Source: an uncultured Roseburia sp.
Lineage (GTDB): Bacteria > Bacillota > Clostridia > Lachnospirales > Lachnospiraceae
Reading direction: 5' to 3'
NCBI GenBank assembly: GCA_947383215.1
Contig: CANDCP010000007.1
Span: forward strand, 29,947-93,946
DNA length: 64,000 nt
Shown here: piece by piece, positions 26,800 through 35,389 of the stretch
Layout: the number at the start of each line of letters is the position of its first letter
Numbering within the stretch: the stretch's first letter is position 1
The notes under the pieces: model-generated
What the model was told of the DNA's origin: nothing
The model's input: only the letters and a program-made list of their open reading frames with translations
Database searches by the model: none
Translations under genes and position numbers: made by a program

Positions 26800-27831
26800 T
26801 TAATAAATAAAATACTTTTCGATTTGTTTCATATACGCGTCCGCCCGCTCGTCCCAGGACGCATACGCGCTCTCTCCCCTGTGATCCTTTAACGAATATT
26901 TATCAACCAGATACTTTCCGTAAACTTTAGAAAATTTATATGACCCGTTCACGTTGGTATGATTTCTGTCCTGAAAATCGACAGGCACATTGAAATCGAA
27001 GCTCTCGTACAGATCGGCGTCATTGTAATTCAGAAAGTCAAATCCGTATTCCTCTACAATATCGCCCACATAATTAATCATCCCAAGCTTCTTTTGCCCC
27101 CTGAGCATCGGAACCGCAAGAAACTGAACCTCCGCTTCCTGGCCCTTACACCACTCCAGCAACTCGCGAAGAACCCTTTCATTCTTTTTGCCGATCTTCA
27201 CCCGCTCATCCGTCGCGTTGTGCGCCCTGTCCTCAATGGTCGACGTCAAAAACTCTTCCATATAGCAGGAGTTGAGATAAGAGGGATAAGTCTGTTCAAA
27301 ATCCGACTGATTGATCTCCTTCCACCTCGAATGGAATTGAATGATCGGCAGATAAAACTGGAACCTGTCCATTCCTTCTACATCGGCGTAATCGCAAAAA
27401 CTGTCTACCGTGTCTATATAATTTTTGGACAGCCTCATATTGTTGAGCATCATATATATCTTATTGTTTTTCACGTCGTCTTTGCCGGCAAACGCCGTGG
27501 CATCAAAGACGAAAAGCTTCGGACTCTGCGTTTTGCCTGCCTCAATCGCCATATTTTTCATCACGCTGCCCGGCATATCTGAAGTCGACAGCGCCAATGT
27601 CGAAAGTCCGTATTCCTTCCAGCCAAAAGCGCTCTGCCAGTACCGGTAAATATGGCTGTTTCCAATAATCACCGCGTCTACGGTATCCTTCGGCTCATCA
27701 TAATACCCCTCAAACATCATCTCGGCATGTTCTGAAAATTTATTGGAAACACCAAAGACATTCTGCACCGCCAAAAAAAGCACGCAGGTCATGATAAGGA
27801 ACACTGTGGTTCCCAATATATCTTTTTTCAT
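26800..27831 (-). CDS. Small membrane-anchored SGNH/DltD-like protein
   Basis: The 343-residue product has one N-terminal membrane segment (about 8-27) and an SGNH domain with VIIGNSHIYRYW (S59) and QDRNHTNVNGSYKFS, the Asp/His block near residue 295. It is shorter than the other two SGNH proteins of the operon because it has no second C-terminal domain. It directly follows the first MBOAT gene (22-base gap) and has GGAGG six bases before the ATG. This is the canonical MBOAT plus SGNH pair, so it is expected to work with the MBOAT of 27853-29451 in placing the acyl group on the polymer. Confidence 0.87.
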   Translation of the reverse strand: MKKDILGTTVFLIMTCVLFLAVQNVFGVSNKFSEHAEMMFEGYYDEPKDTVDAVIIGNSHIYRYWQSAFGWKEYGLSTLALSTSDMPGSVMKNMAIEAGKTQSPKLFVFDATAFAGKDDVKNNKIYMMLNNMRLSKNYIDTVDSFCDYADVEGMDRFQFYLPIIQFHSRWKEINQSDFEQTYPSYLNSCYMEEFLTSTIEDRAHNATDERVKIGKKNERVLRELLEWCKGQEAEVQFLAVPMLRGQKKLGMINYVGDIVEEYGFDFLNYNDADLYESFDFNVPVDFQDRNHTNVNGSYKFSKVYGKYLVDKYSLKDHRGESAYASWDERADAYMKQIEKYFIY

Positions 27832-27852
27832 AGTATCCTCCGTATCTCTATC

Positions 27853-29451
27853 TTAAAACTGCTGATATATAAATGAACTGCTGTCATAAGAAGGACCATA
27901 CATACCAAAAATGATTACCATAAAAAACGCAAGCCAGTAGACAAGCCAGCGGAACACAAAGCCCTGCGACGCGATACTCTCTCTGATCCTAACGCCCCTC
28001 TCATGCGCGATGTCAACCAGCAAAAGAACAAGTATCATCGCAATCAAAACCGCCATATCCTTCCAGTCGAGGCCAAGCGTAAGCAGCGTATCGTCAAACA
28101 ATACCCACGGATTATATTTGGTAAATGAATTCTTTATCATGGAGAACGCCGTCATGCAGCTGTCCGCCCTCGAAAAAAATCTTCCGACAGAACACAAAAA
28201 GAACGTCCTCGCCATCTGAAACAGTTTCCAGCTATATGATTCGGCGTCAATACGGAAAACCGAAATTCCCTTCGCGTATACCGGCGCCAGCAGAATGCCA
28301 GACGTGATAATTACTCCGTTCCAGATTCCGTAGGCGACATACTTCCAACTCGATCCGTGCCAAAAGCCGACCAGCAGATACACGATAAACATTGCGAGGA
28401 ACGAAGGCAGCTTTTTCCCGATATAGTTACCGAAAATCTTTCTGACACGCTTCCCCATATTTCCAAAAGCCTTCGACAAAGACAACGGATAAAAAATATA
28501 ATCCCGCATCCACGCCCCCAGCGTAATATGCCATCTCCGCCAGAATTCTTCAATCGACTTCGCAAAATACGGCTGCTTAAAGTTCAGTTCCAGCTCAATT
28601 CCCAGAATCTGTGAAACGCCTCTCGCAATATCCATCCCCGCCGCAAAATCCGCATACACCTGAAGACCGTACCCCATCGCCCCGATCAACAGAACAAAGC
28701 CCTGATACTGCGTGTGATGGTCAAAAATCTGATCGACCAGAATCCCAAGACGGTCCGCCAGGATCAGCTTTTTCATAAATCCCCATAAAATGAGCTGGCA
28801 GCCGTACTTCACACGTTTAAAATCGAACGAATGCCCTTCGTAGAGCTGCGCGGCAAGTTTGTCATGTCTTGCAATCGGCCCCTGCACAATCTGCGGAAAA
28901 AACGACATGAACAGCGCAAAATGGAAAAACTTCCGATCCGCCTCGTACTTTCCGCGGTAGATATCGACCATGTAGGCGATAGCCTGCAGCGTATAAAATG
29001 AAATTCCGAGCGGAAGAATCAGGCTTAAATACCGCGGCTCGGCGTCTATATTCGCCGCCCTTAGAATCGAACAGATATTTTCCGCAAAAAAATTATAATA
29101 CTTAAAAAAAAGCAGCACTCCCAAATCAAGCAAAATACCGACTGCCAGAACACGCCGCTTAGACCGCGTCACCTTGAGCTTATAAGCCTTTTTTTCCGCG
29201 GAAGACAACTCTCCTTTCCGCTCTTTTAAATACGCGGAAGCCCGTTTACTTTTTCTGTCGATAACGATTCCCACCAGAAAAGTGACGACCGACATGCCAA
29301 GAATCACGGCAAAGAGGTAACGGCTGTTTAACCAGTAAAAAATGTAACTGGCGCCAAGCAGAACACCCCAACGCCATTTCTTCGGCGTCAGAAAGTAAAT
29401 GATACACACAAGCGCCACAAACAAGAGGAATACCGCTGATACAAATTTCAT
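27853..29451 (-). CDS. MBOAT-family membrane O-acyltransferase (DltB-like), first copy
   Basis: The 532-residue product has about ten membrane segments and the MBOAT signatures FWRRWHITLGAWMRDYIFYP and LVGFWHGSSWKYVAYG with the invariant histidine. It is a paralogue of 21478-23067. In DltB, the carrier protein docks on the cytoplasmic side and the acyl group crosses the membrane. The gene lies 15 bases after an acyl carrier gene, exactly as dltB and dltC are arranged, so it most likely draws from the carrier at 29467-29700. GGGAG and AGGAA precede the ATG. The predicted charged loop near residues 65-90 holds RKSKRASAYLKERKGE. Confidence 0.93.
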   Translation of the reverse strand: MKFVSAVFLLFVALVCIIYFLTPKKWRWGVLLGASYIFYWLNSRYLFAVILGMSVVTFLVGIVIDRKSKRASAYLKERKGELSSAEKKAYKLKVTRSKRRVLAVGILLDLGVLLFFKYYNFFAENICSILRAANIDAEPRYLSLILPLGISFYTLQAIAYMVDIYRGKYEADRKFFHFALFMSFFPQIVQGPIARHDKLAAQLYEGHSFDFKRVKYGCQLILWGFMKKLILADRLGILVDQIFDHHTQYQGFVLLIGAMGYGLQVYADFAAGMDIARGVSQILGIELELNFKQPYFAKSIEEFWRRWHITLGAWMRDYIFYPLSLSKAFGNMGKRVRKIFGNYIGKKLPSFLAMFIVYLLVGFWHGSSWKYVAYGIWNGVIITSGILLAPVYAKGISVFRIDAESYSWKLFQMARTFFLCSVGRFFSRADSCMTAFSMIKNSFTKYNPWVLFDDTLLTLGLDWKDMAVLIAMILVLLLVDIAHERGVRIRESIASQGFVFRWLVYWLAFFMVIIFGMYGPSYDSSSFIYQQF

Positions 29452-29466
29452 TTCCTGACTCCCTTA

Positions 29467-29700
29467 TTATTCTTCTTCCTGTAACTTTTTAATCAAATCC
29501 ATCATCGCCTCCGGGGAATTAAAGTTCTCCGGCAATAATTCCTCCACGGAAATCTCCACGTCAAACGCCTCGTTTATCTCTCCCACGATTGCAATAATAT
29601 CAAAAGAATCCAGCACGGCGTCGTCGATCAGCTTCTGATTTCCGTTTCTGAAATCGACGTCCGCTCTTACTTCCTCTAAAATCTCATATAATTTCTCCAT
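29467..29700 (-). CDS. Acyl/aminoacyl carrier protein (DltC-like), first copy
   Basis: The 77-residue acidic protein has the carrier fold and a phosphopantetheine serine S32 in VLDSFDIIAIV. In DltC-type systems the serine-bound arm holds the activated amino acid. It starts inside the formyltransferase gene (17-base overlap), the tightest coupling in the operon, which argues that the carrier and the formyltransferase are made together and may act on the same intermediate. The downstream MBOAT gene is 15 bases away. A phosphopantetheinyl transferase is not seen in the window and must be supplied from elsewhere. Confidence 0.92.
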   Translation of the reverse strand: MEKLYEILEEVRADVDFRNGNQKLIDDAVLDSFDIIAIVGEINEAFDVEISVEELLPENFNSPEAMMDLIKKLQEEE

Positions 29701-30562
29701 CTTCCTTTGTCTCCAATCTTTTTAATTTGTTTAATATAATAATCATTCCGTCTTTTACAATCCGCAATGTATTATTCTCGCTTATCATCTCTGTACCGGT
29801 CTCATCCCCGCGGCCAGCGCCGTCGATTTTATAAGATTTCCATGTATAGAGCCCATCCCGCAGTTCCACCTTCGGATTTCCCATCACATTCAAAATTCCG
29901 TAGTCCATCGCGCGCAAAAACCTGCTGATCTTTGCCGCAGGCCATGACAAATCCAGCCGTCCGCCGTTTGGAATATCTTTTGAAAGATGCAAAACGCTTT
30001 CCCCGTCTGCCTCCTGTTTCCTTGGCGTTACATTTTCAAACCCCTTCAAAAGAAGCTCGCGAAACCCTTCCAGGGCAGCTTGATTCAGCTGCGTCAAAAG
30101 CCTCAGCGACGTGGTCTTCTCTGTAATCGGAACCTCCTTTTGCAGGTAAATATCGCCCGTATCCACGCCGGCGTTCACCCTGTGCCAGGTAATGCCCGCC
30201 TTTGTATCTCCCTCATAAATTGCCCAGGCTTCCGCATTTCTGCCCCGATGGCGCGGCAACAGCGCATGGTGAAGGTTCATCACAAAAAGATTCTCCTTCT
30301 CCACCACTTCTTTCAAAAGGATATACGGATTCATAACGGACAGCGCCAGCGCGCGGCCATCCTCCGCCTCAAGCGCGCGCATCAGCTCCCTGCGGTCTGT
30401 CATCCTCTTATATACAATCCTCTCGTCGCGCTTTTTCGCCATCCCGTTTTCGTTGCATTCAAATATCTCAATGTTCCCCAATTGAGGGCAGTCAGCTGCG
30501 ATATCCGCAATCTGATATAACAGATTCGTCCCCCCTACGATAATCGTCTTATCAAATCTCAT
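29684..30562 (-). CDS. Stand-alone formyltransferase (Fmt/ArnA-like fold)
   Basis: The 292-residue product has a Rossmann N-terminal region and the formyltransferase catalytic set N96, H98 and D134 in NLHHALLPRHRG and AGVDTGDIYL. The spacing of 36 between H and D equals that of methionyl-tRNA formyltransferase. A C-terminal domain of about 85 residues follows (GGRLDLSWPAAKISRFLRAM). The family moves a formyl group from 10-formyl-tetrahydrofolate to an amine. It sits between the amino-acid-activating ligase gene (nine bases upstream) and a carrier protein gene (17-base overlap). The most natural substrate is thus an aminoacyl-carrier amine, as in the formylation domain of linear gramicidin synthetase; a nucleotide-linked amino sugar, as for ArnA or VioF, is the alternative. 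It is too diverged and misplaced to be the housekeeping enzyme. Confidence 0.88.
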   Translation of the reverse strand: MRFDKTIIVGGTNLLYQIADIAADCPQLGNIEIFECNENGMAKKRDERIVYKRMTDRRELMRALEAEDGRALALSVMNPYILLKEVVEKENLFVMNLHHALLPRHRGRNAEAWAIYEGDTKAGITWHRVNAGVDTGDIYLQKEVPITEKTTSLRLLTQLNQAALEGFRELLLKGFENVTPRKQEADGESVLHLSKDIPNGGRLDLSWPAAKISRFLRAMDYGILNVMGNPKVELRDGLYTWKSYKIDGAGRGDETGTEMISENNTLRIVKDGMIIILNKLKRLETKEDGEII

Positions 30563-30571
30563 CTCTTTCCC

Positions 30572-32086
30572 CTACAATTCTTCTTTCAGTTTCACCCTGT
30601 CAATCTTAGCGTTCTTATTCATCGGAAGCTTTTCATAATGACGGAAAACATTCGGCCACATATACTTTGGCAGCACTCTGCCAAGCCCGGCCACAATCTC
30701 TTTTTTGCAATCCTCCCCCGCCTGATAAAACAGGACGATTTTCTTATTTTTATCGTCATACAGACATACCGCCGCCTCAATAAACGGCAGCGCGTTCACC
30801 GCAACCTCAATTTCCCCAAGCTCTATCCTGTGCCCCATATGCTTAATCTGAAAATCTCTCCTCGACAAAAAAATCAAGTCGTCATTTTCATCATATCTGG
30901 CCAGATCCCCGGTACAGTAAATCCGTTCCGGATACGAGGAATTGAGCGGATTCTGTATAAACGCCTCTCTTGTTTTTTCCTCATTATTGTAATAACCGAG
31001 CGCCAGCGAGCTGCCGCTCACACAGATCTCGCCGATGCCGCCTTCTTCTGCCAAACCTTTCCTCTCGCAGTCTAAGAGCAATATCCCGGTATTCAAAAAC
31101 TTTTTCCCGATCGGCAGGACCTCGTTATCGTCAAACTCGCGGTCAACCTTATAAAAAGTACAGTTGCAGGTAATCTCTGTCGGCCCGTAAAGATTGACGT
31201 ACATAATATCCGACAGATACTGCCGCCAGTAGTTTAATACTTTATTCGGCATGACTTCCCCGGAAAACATAACCCGCTTTAAATACTGCGGAACGGAATT
31301 TTTAAACGATTTAAAATTCGCGACGATCACAAGCGCCGACGTCGCCCAGATTACCGTATTAATCTTTTTCTCATTCAGAAAATCAATCAGCTTTGCGGGC
31401 GTCACAAACAGCTTCTTCGGCACAATATACATTGTCGCGCCGTTCTTTATGGTGGAGTAGATATCTTTCACCGACACGTCGAAATCAAACGGGGCCTGGT
31501 TTCCAAAGATACAGCTCTCGTCAAACCCAAACTCCTCCTTGAAATTGTCAACCAGGTCTATCACGGAGCGGTGCGCAACCAGCACGCCCTTGGGAACGCC
31601 GGTAGAACCCGAAGTAAAAATCGCGTACAGGGGATCCGTATCCAGCGCCTGCCCGCGCACCCGCGAAAGATACGCTTCATCCTCCTGCGCTGACAGAAGC
31701 TCCTTATAGTCAAATTTTAAGACGTCCGTCTCTATCTCCTTTGCGCAGGCCCCGGTCGCGTCGTGGTAGATGATGCCGGCCGGCTCCAGAAGACTTACCA
31801 TGCTCTCAATACGTTCTCTCGGCAGATCCTTATCGATCGGCACATAAAAGTTGCCGGTATACGCCACGCCAAAAAAGCTTATGATACTCTGAATATCCTT
31901 ATCTACAAGAACGACGACCGGTTTTCTCACCTGAGCGCCAATTGCTTTTTGAAGCCCCGCGGCGATTCGCTTTGCCCTTGTCCAAAGTTCTCGATAAGTG
32001 ACGCTCTCTTCGGTATCCGCAAACGCGGTTTTTTCGGGATAGTTTAAGGCAGACTGCTCTAAATATTCCAGAACGTTTCTTTGCAT
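30572..32086 (-). CDS. Amino-acid adenylation enzyme (DltA-like)
   Basis: The 504-residue product is a complete adenylation domain of DltA length. Motifs are FTSGSTGVPKG (about 157-167), FDVSVKD with the amine-binding aspartate D203, NLYGPTEIT (298-306), YCTGDLARY (390s) and K494 in KNAKIDR. D203 indicates an alpha-amino acid substrate; W247 follows the pattern of D-alanyl ligases. The position taken by a cysteine in DltA (FCGEVLP) is S275 here (FSGEVMP), so the substrate may not be D-alanine. It loads a carrier protein, probably the one at 29467-29700. AGGAGG lies seven bases before the ATG. A 60-base gap with a strong hairpin separates it from the preceding carrier gene. Confidence 0.9.
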   Translation of the reverse strand: MQRNVLEYLEQSALNYPEKTAFADTEESVTYRELWTRAKRIAAGLQKAIGAQVRKPVVVLVDKDIQSIISFFGVAYTGNFYVPIDKDLPRERIESMVSLLEPAGIIYHDATGACAKEIETDVLKFDYKELLSAQEDEAYLSRVRGQALDTDPLYAIFTSGSTGVPKGVLVAHRSVIDLVDNFKEEFGFDESCIFGNQAPFDFDVSVKDIYSTIKNGATMYIVPKKLFVTPAKLIDFLNEKKINTVIWATSALVIVANFKSFKNSVPQYLKRVMFSGEVMPNKVLNYWRQYLSDIMYVNLYGPTEITCNCTFYKVDREFDDNEVLPIGKKFLNTGILLLDCERKGLAEEGGIGEICVSGSSLALGYYNNEEKTREAFIQNPLNSSYPERIYCTGDLARYDENDDLIFLSRRDFQIKHMGHRIELGEIEVAVNALPFIEAAVCLYDDKNKKIVLFYQAGEDCKKEIVAGLGRVLPKYMWPNVFRHYEKLPMNKNAKIDRVKLKEEL

Positions 32087-32117
32087 CTTGTCTCCTCCTA
32101 CATATATGATTACGAAT

Positions 32118-32141
32118 TTGGCAGTGCCTTCACACTGCCAA
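32118..32141. repeat. Perfect hairpin within the operon
   Basis: TTGGCAGTG and CACTGCCAA are perfect nine-base arms with a six-base loop, lying between the second carrier gene and the adenylation gene. On the minus strand no T-tract follows. On the plus strand TCTTTTT follows, so it has full terminator form only for antisense transcription. Confidence 0.75.
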
Positions 32142-32146
32142 TCTTT

Positions 32147-32371
32147 TTAGTCCATTAATTCCTGAACCATCGCCCACATCGCTTCCACGGAATCAAAGTT
32201 CTTTGGAACAATGTACTCCATATCAATCTCAATGTCAAATGTCTCCTCCAGCTCGGCCAGAATCGACGTCATATCGATCGAATCAATGATCTTGTCCGTC
32301 ACCAGCTTATCGCTGCTCTCATAATCAATCTTCGGATTCGCCCTTTTCAATGCTTCTAATAATTCGTCCAT
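32147..32371 (-). CDS. Acyl carrier protein, second copy
   Basis: The 74-residue acidic protein has a phosphopantetheine serine S31 in KIIDSIDMTSIL. It differs from the first carrier throughout, which suggests that the two serve different substrates. It follows the acyl-activating ligase gene by 24 bases and has AAGGAGG before the ATG. It is thus best paired with that ligase (32396-33802) and, by elimination, the second MBOAT (21478-23067). Confidence 0.92.
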   Translation of the reverse strand: MDELLEALKRANPKIDYESSDKLVTDKIIDSIDMTSILAELEETFDIEIDMEYIVPKNFDSVEAMWAMVQELMD

Positions 32372-32395
32372 TGTTTCCTCCTTGTAAATATAAAT

Positions 32396-33802
32396 TTATG
32401 GTAAATCTTTATACAACGTCTTTCCGGACTCATTGCGCGGAATTTTATCAATGACAATCACAGAAAACGCTCTGTTATTGATATGGGTGCGGTCAGCGAT
32501 CAGCTCTTCCACCTGCCGTACCAGATTCGGGTCGGTAATGTATACCTTCATCATCTCGTCCGTACCGTCGCTCGCGCAGTCGATTCCCTCAAATTCCCTT
32601 TTAATCATTCCGTCGATCTCGTCCAGATTGACGCGGTTGCCAAACAGTTTTAAGAAACGCTTCTTGCGGCCTACAATATAATAATATCCGTCCGCGTCCG
32701 CCTTCGCCATATCTCCGGTTTCCAGCCTGCCGCCCCGCTCGTCGCCTTTGATCAGATCGTCGCCGCATTCCGCGTAGCCAAGCGTTACGTTGTCTCCCTC
32801 ATAAACAAGCTCGCCTACCGTATCCGGCTTCGTAACCTCATCGCCGTTTACGTCGATCAAAACGAAGCGTCCGCCCGGAATCGCAATTCCCATGCTCCCG
32901 TACTTCTCCAACGCCTTCTCATACGGCAGGTACGCCATACGCGCGGTCGCCTCCGTCTGCCCGTACATCACGACAAAATGTTTGCCATGGGCTATGGCGT
33001 ACTCCGCAAACTCTTTGTGCAGCTGCGGGGAAAGCTTTCCTCCGGCCTGCGTAAACGTCTTTAAATCGGGGAGCTCCATTTTAAAGAAACGAATCCTTTT
33101 TAACATCTCATATGTGTACGGCACGCCGCCAAACGAGGTCGCTCTCTCCTCCTTCATAAAGGACCAGAAATCCTTCGCCACCACCGTGCTCGTCGTCAGA
33201 AGCACCGTAGCGCCCTTTAAGACATGGCTGTTAATAATAGACAGGCCGTAGGTGTAATTCATCGGAAGCGTCGTCACCGGGCGCTCGTTCTCATCAATCT
33301 CCAAATACGCCGCAATCGCTTCCGCATTCGACTGAATGTTCACATAGCTCTGCCGCACAAGCTTCGGACTCCCGGTGGAACCGGACGTGGTGAGCAAAAG
33401 CCCCAGCTCGTCGTTTAGCGGATAGGCTTTGTCATAATTTGTCTTTAAGAGTGTATAGTCAAATTGTGAACATACGGTGTCCATATCCTTATATTTTTCC
33501 GCAAGCTCGCTTGGCAGATAAAGATACTGCGGCTTATAGACCTCCATCAAGTTCCCCGCAAGCGTCTCGTTGATCGCGGCGTCCACCATCAGCGGAACAA
33601 TCCTGTTGCGAAGAAAGCTCAGATATCCCGCCATGGAACCGATTACATTCTTACAGAAACAAAAAACCAGACTTCGGGCCGGAATGTGTCCGCCGATCAG
33701 ATTGGCGTAATCCTCCAGCTGACGATAGGTCAGCGTCGCTCCCTCTGCGCTGACCGCCGCCAACGCGTCCCCGAATTTTGCGAAATCATCATAGTAGCTC
33801 AT
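32396..33802 (-). CDS. Acyl-activating ligase (ANL superfamily), non-amino-acid type
   Basis: The 468-residue product has the adenylation core with LTTSGSTGSPKLVR, VMYGQTEATAR, RLETGDMAK and NESGKTLYK (catalytic lysine). The region matching the amine-binding aspartate reads LPMNYTYGLSIIN, with no aspartate, so the substrate is probably a carboxylic or hydroxy acid rather than an amino acid. It is shorter than DltA-type enzymes. It presumably loads the carrier encoded next (24 bases away). Its upstream neighbour is the DltD-like gene (61 bases away). The ribosome site is AGGAAAG, weaker than its neighbours. Confidence 0.87.
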   Translation of the reverse strand: MSYYDDFAKFGDALAAVSAEGATLTYRQLEDYANLIGGHIPARSLVFCFCKNVIGSMAGYLSFLRNRIVPLMVDAAINETLAGNLMEVYKPQYLYLPSELAEKYKDMDTVCSQFDYTLLKTNYDKAYPLNDELGLLLTTSGSTGSPKLVRQSYVNIQSNAEAIAAYLEIDENERPVTTLPMNYTYGLSIINSHVLKGATVLLTTSTVVAKDFWSFMKEERATSFGGVPYTYEMLKRIRFFKMELPDLKTFTQAGGKLSPQLHKEFAEYAIAHGKHFVVMYGQTEATARMAYLPYEKALEKYGSMGIAIPGGRFVLIDVNGDEVTKPDTVGELVYEGDNVTLGYAECGDDLIKGDERGGRLETGDMAKADADGYYYIVGRKKRFLKLFGNRVNLDEIDGMIKREFEGIDCASDGTDEMMKVYITDPNLVRQVEELIADRTHINNRAFSVIVIDKIPRNESGKTLYKDLP

Positions 33803-33863
33803 ATCTTTTTCTCTCTTTCCTGATTATACTCAATCTTTATTGTTTTTTCAAGAATGGAAAACT

Positions 33864-35336
33864 CTACTCCCGAACGGCCGCATGAATCAATTGAAGTCCG
33901 TCGCCCGCCGCATTTCTGTATACGGTTATCTTGTCCGCAATCCGATTCCGCGCCAAATCATATACGAGAATATTCATCCCCCTTGCGCCAAAAGCCTCTT
34001 CCGACTCGCCAACAAGCGTTGTCGCCTCTCTTACATTCGCTCCGATTTTACTGCGCGCCACAAACGGCGTCGCCGAAAACGTCCCCTCATAGCTCATCTC
34101 TTCCGCCGAGGAGTTCTCATATACACAGGAACCGCCTGCCAAGACGCCAATATAATTTTGTCCCTCCAGTCCCGCGATATCCTGTTCAAATCCCAGCTCC
34201 CGATACAGCTTGCGCATATTGTCGCTCCACAGCCCGGACAGATCGTCCGTCATCTGAACCGCCACCCCATACCGCTCGTTATTCAGCCGCTCAAGGCACT
34301 CCTCAACGCTTACGGTCATTTTGAGATAGCAATCCTCCCGATCCTGCCTGTATCTTACCATATCCACCGGATTATAGGAGTCCTCCCTGCGGTCCGGTAT
34401 CTCGAAATGCTCTTTTAAGTATTTCCCCACATAGCGGGATAGTTTCTCGGCTCCCCTTAAATTGAGATGATCCGGATCCTGAATATCCGTCGCAAAGTTT
34501 ATCCCGGCCGCCTCGGCAAGCTCCTTTTTGTTAAACTCCAGAAACGGAAGCGAATACTCCTCGGCAAGAGCCGCCACCGCCTCGGATCTTGACCGATTCC
34601 AAGATTTTTTCGGCGTTTTTATAAGCACAAGATTTAACTGTTCCTCCCGGCAGTGCTCCACAATTTTTCGGAAATACTCAAGCTGATAATCTACCATTTC
34701 GACATCCTTTATCTCCCCGTCGTCGATCAGATAGCTGGCGGGATCGGAATACAAAACGTTATACTTCATCACGTTTCCGCGGTAAACCAAAGAATTTTCT
34801 ATATCCAAAACAAAATCCTGCTTCGTCAATTCTTTCCATCTGTCGTGATAGAGCTCGAGCGGAATCAGATAACTGATCCTTCCCGTGGAACCCTCGATTT
34901 TATCCCTGTCTTTCATCGCCTCGATCTTATTCATTGACAGCTTCATATTGTCAAACGATTTTCGAAAGTAGCTGTCATGGGTCTGTTCAAATAAAATGCT
35001 GATATCTAAAACAACCGTAGAGATATCGTGAGATTTTTCACACTCCTTTAACCAGTAATAGGAGGAAAGCATCGCCTCATTGTCAATTCCGAAGCTGTAC
35101 GCCGAAATGCCATACTCGTCATACATCGCCATACAGGAAAATCCGTATACGACCTGACTGCTTCCAATCACGCATACGTCGATACTGTTATCGTCTACGT
35201 CGTAATACTGACTGGCCATATACGTCGATTTATTTCCGGTCGTCCACTTTGCCACAAGAACCCTTGAAACATATACAAACAACGCGACGAAAAGAGCCGC
35301 AAAGACAACGGCTTTTATCCCCTGTTTTCTATTCAT
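33864..35336 (-). CDS. Membrane-anchored SGNH/DltD-like protein, first gene of the acylation operon
   Basis: The 490-residue product has a membrane segment at about 8-28 and an extracellular SGNH domain: VIGSSQVVYGF with S60 and QDPDHLNLRGAEK near residue 300. A second domain of about 150 residues (YGVAVQMTDDLSGLW to the end) matches the paralogue 23153-24616 in length and position but has no SGNH motif. The protein should accept an acyl group from an MBOAT partner and transfer it to a surface polymer. AAAGGAG lies six bases before its ATG, and a promoter is present at 35390-35418. It lies far from both MBOAT genes, so which one it serves is unknown. Confidence 0.87.
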   Translation of the reverse strand: MNRKQGIKAVVFAALFVALFVYVSRVLVAKWTTGNKSTYMASQYYDVDDNSIDVCVIGSSQVVYGFSCMAMYDEYGISAYSFGIDNEAMLSSYYWLKECEKSHDISTVVLDISILFEQTHDSYFRKSFDNMKLSMNKIEAMKDRDKIEGSTGRISYLIPLELYHDRWKELTKQDFVLDIENSLVYRGNVMKYNVLYSDPASYLIDDGEIKDVEMVDYQLEYFRKIVEHCREEQLNLVLIKTPKKSWNRSRSEAVAALAEEYSLPFLEFNKKELAEAAGINFATDIQDPDHLNLRGAEKLSRYVGKYLKEHFEIPDRREDSYNPVDMVRYRQDREDCYLKMTVSVEECLERLNNERYGVAVQMTDDLSGLWSDNMRKLYRELGFEQDIAGLEGQNYIGVLAGGSCVYENSSAEEMSYEGTFSATPFVARSKIGANVREATTLVGESEEAFGARGMNILVYDLARNRIADKITVYRNAAGDGLQLIHAAVRE

Positions 35337-35389
35337 CCCCTTCTCCTTTAATATATCGTATATTGTCCAAAAACCAAATTAACTTTTTA

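Noticed and set aside
26431-26892. Plus-strand frame rich in Ser and Val opposite the secreted SGNH protein
   Set aside because: It is the shadow of the Thr-Glu coding repeat; it has no ribosome site and no recognised domain.
29684-30562. Housekeeping methionyl-tRNA formyltransferase
   Set aside because: Catalytic residues match, but the sequence is diverged, and the gene sits inside a carrier-protein operon without def or other translation genes.
32118-32141. Hairpin as an operon terminator
   Set aside because: There is no T-tract on the minus strand, and the next gene has a strong ribosome site and fits the operon.
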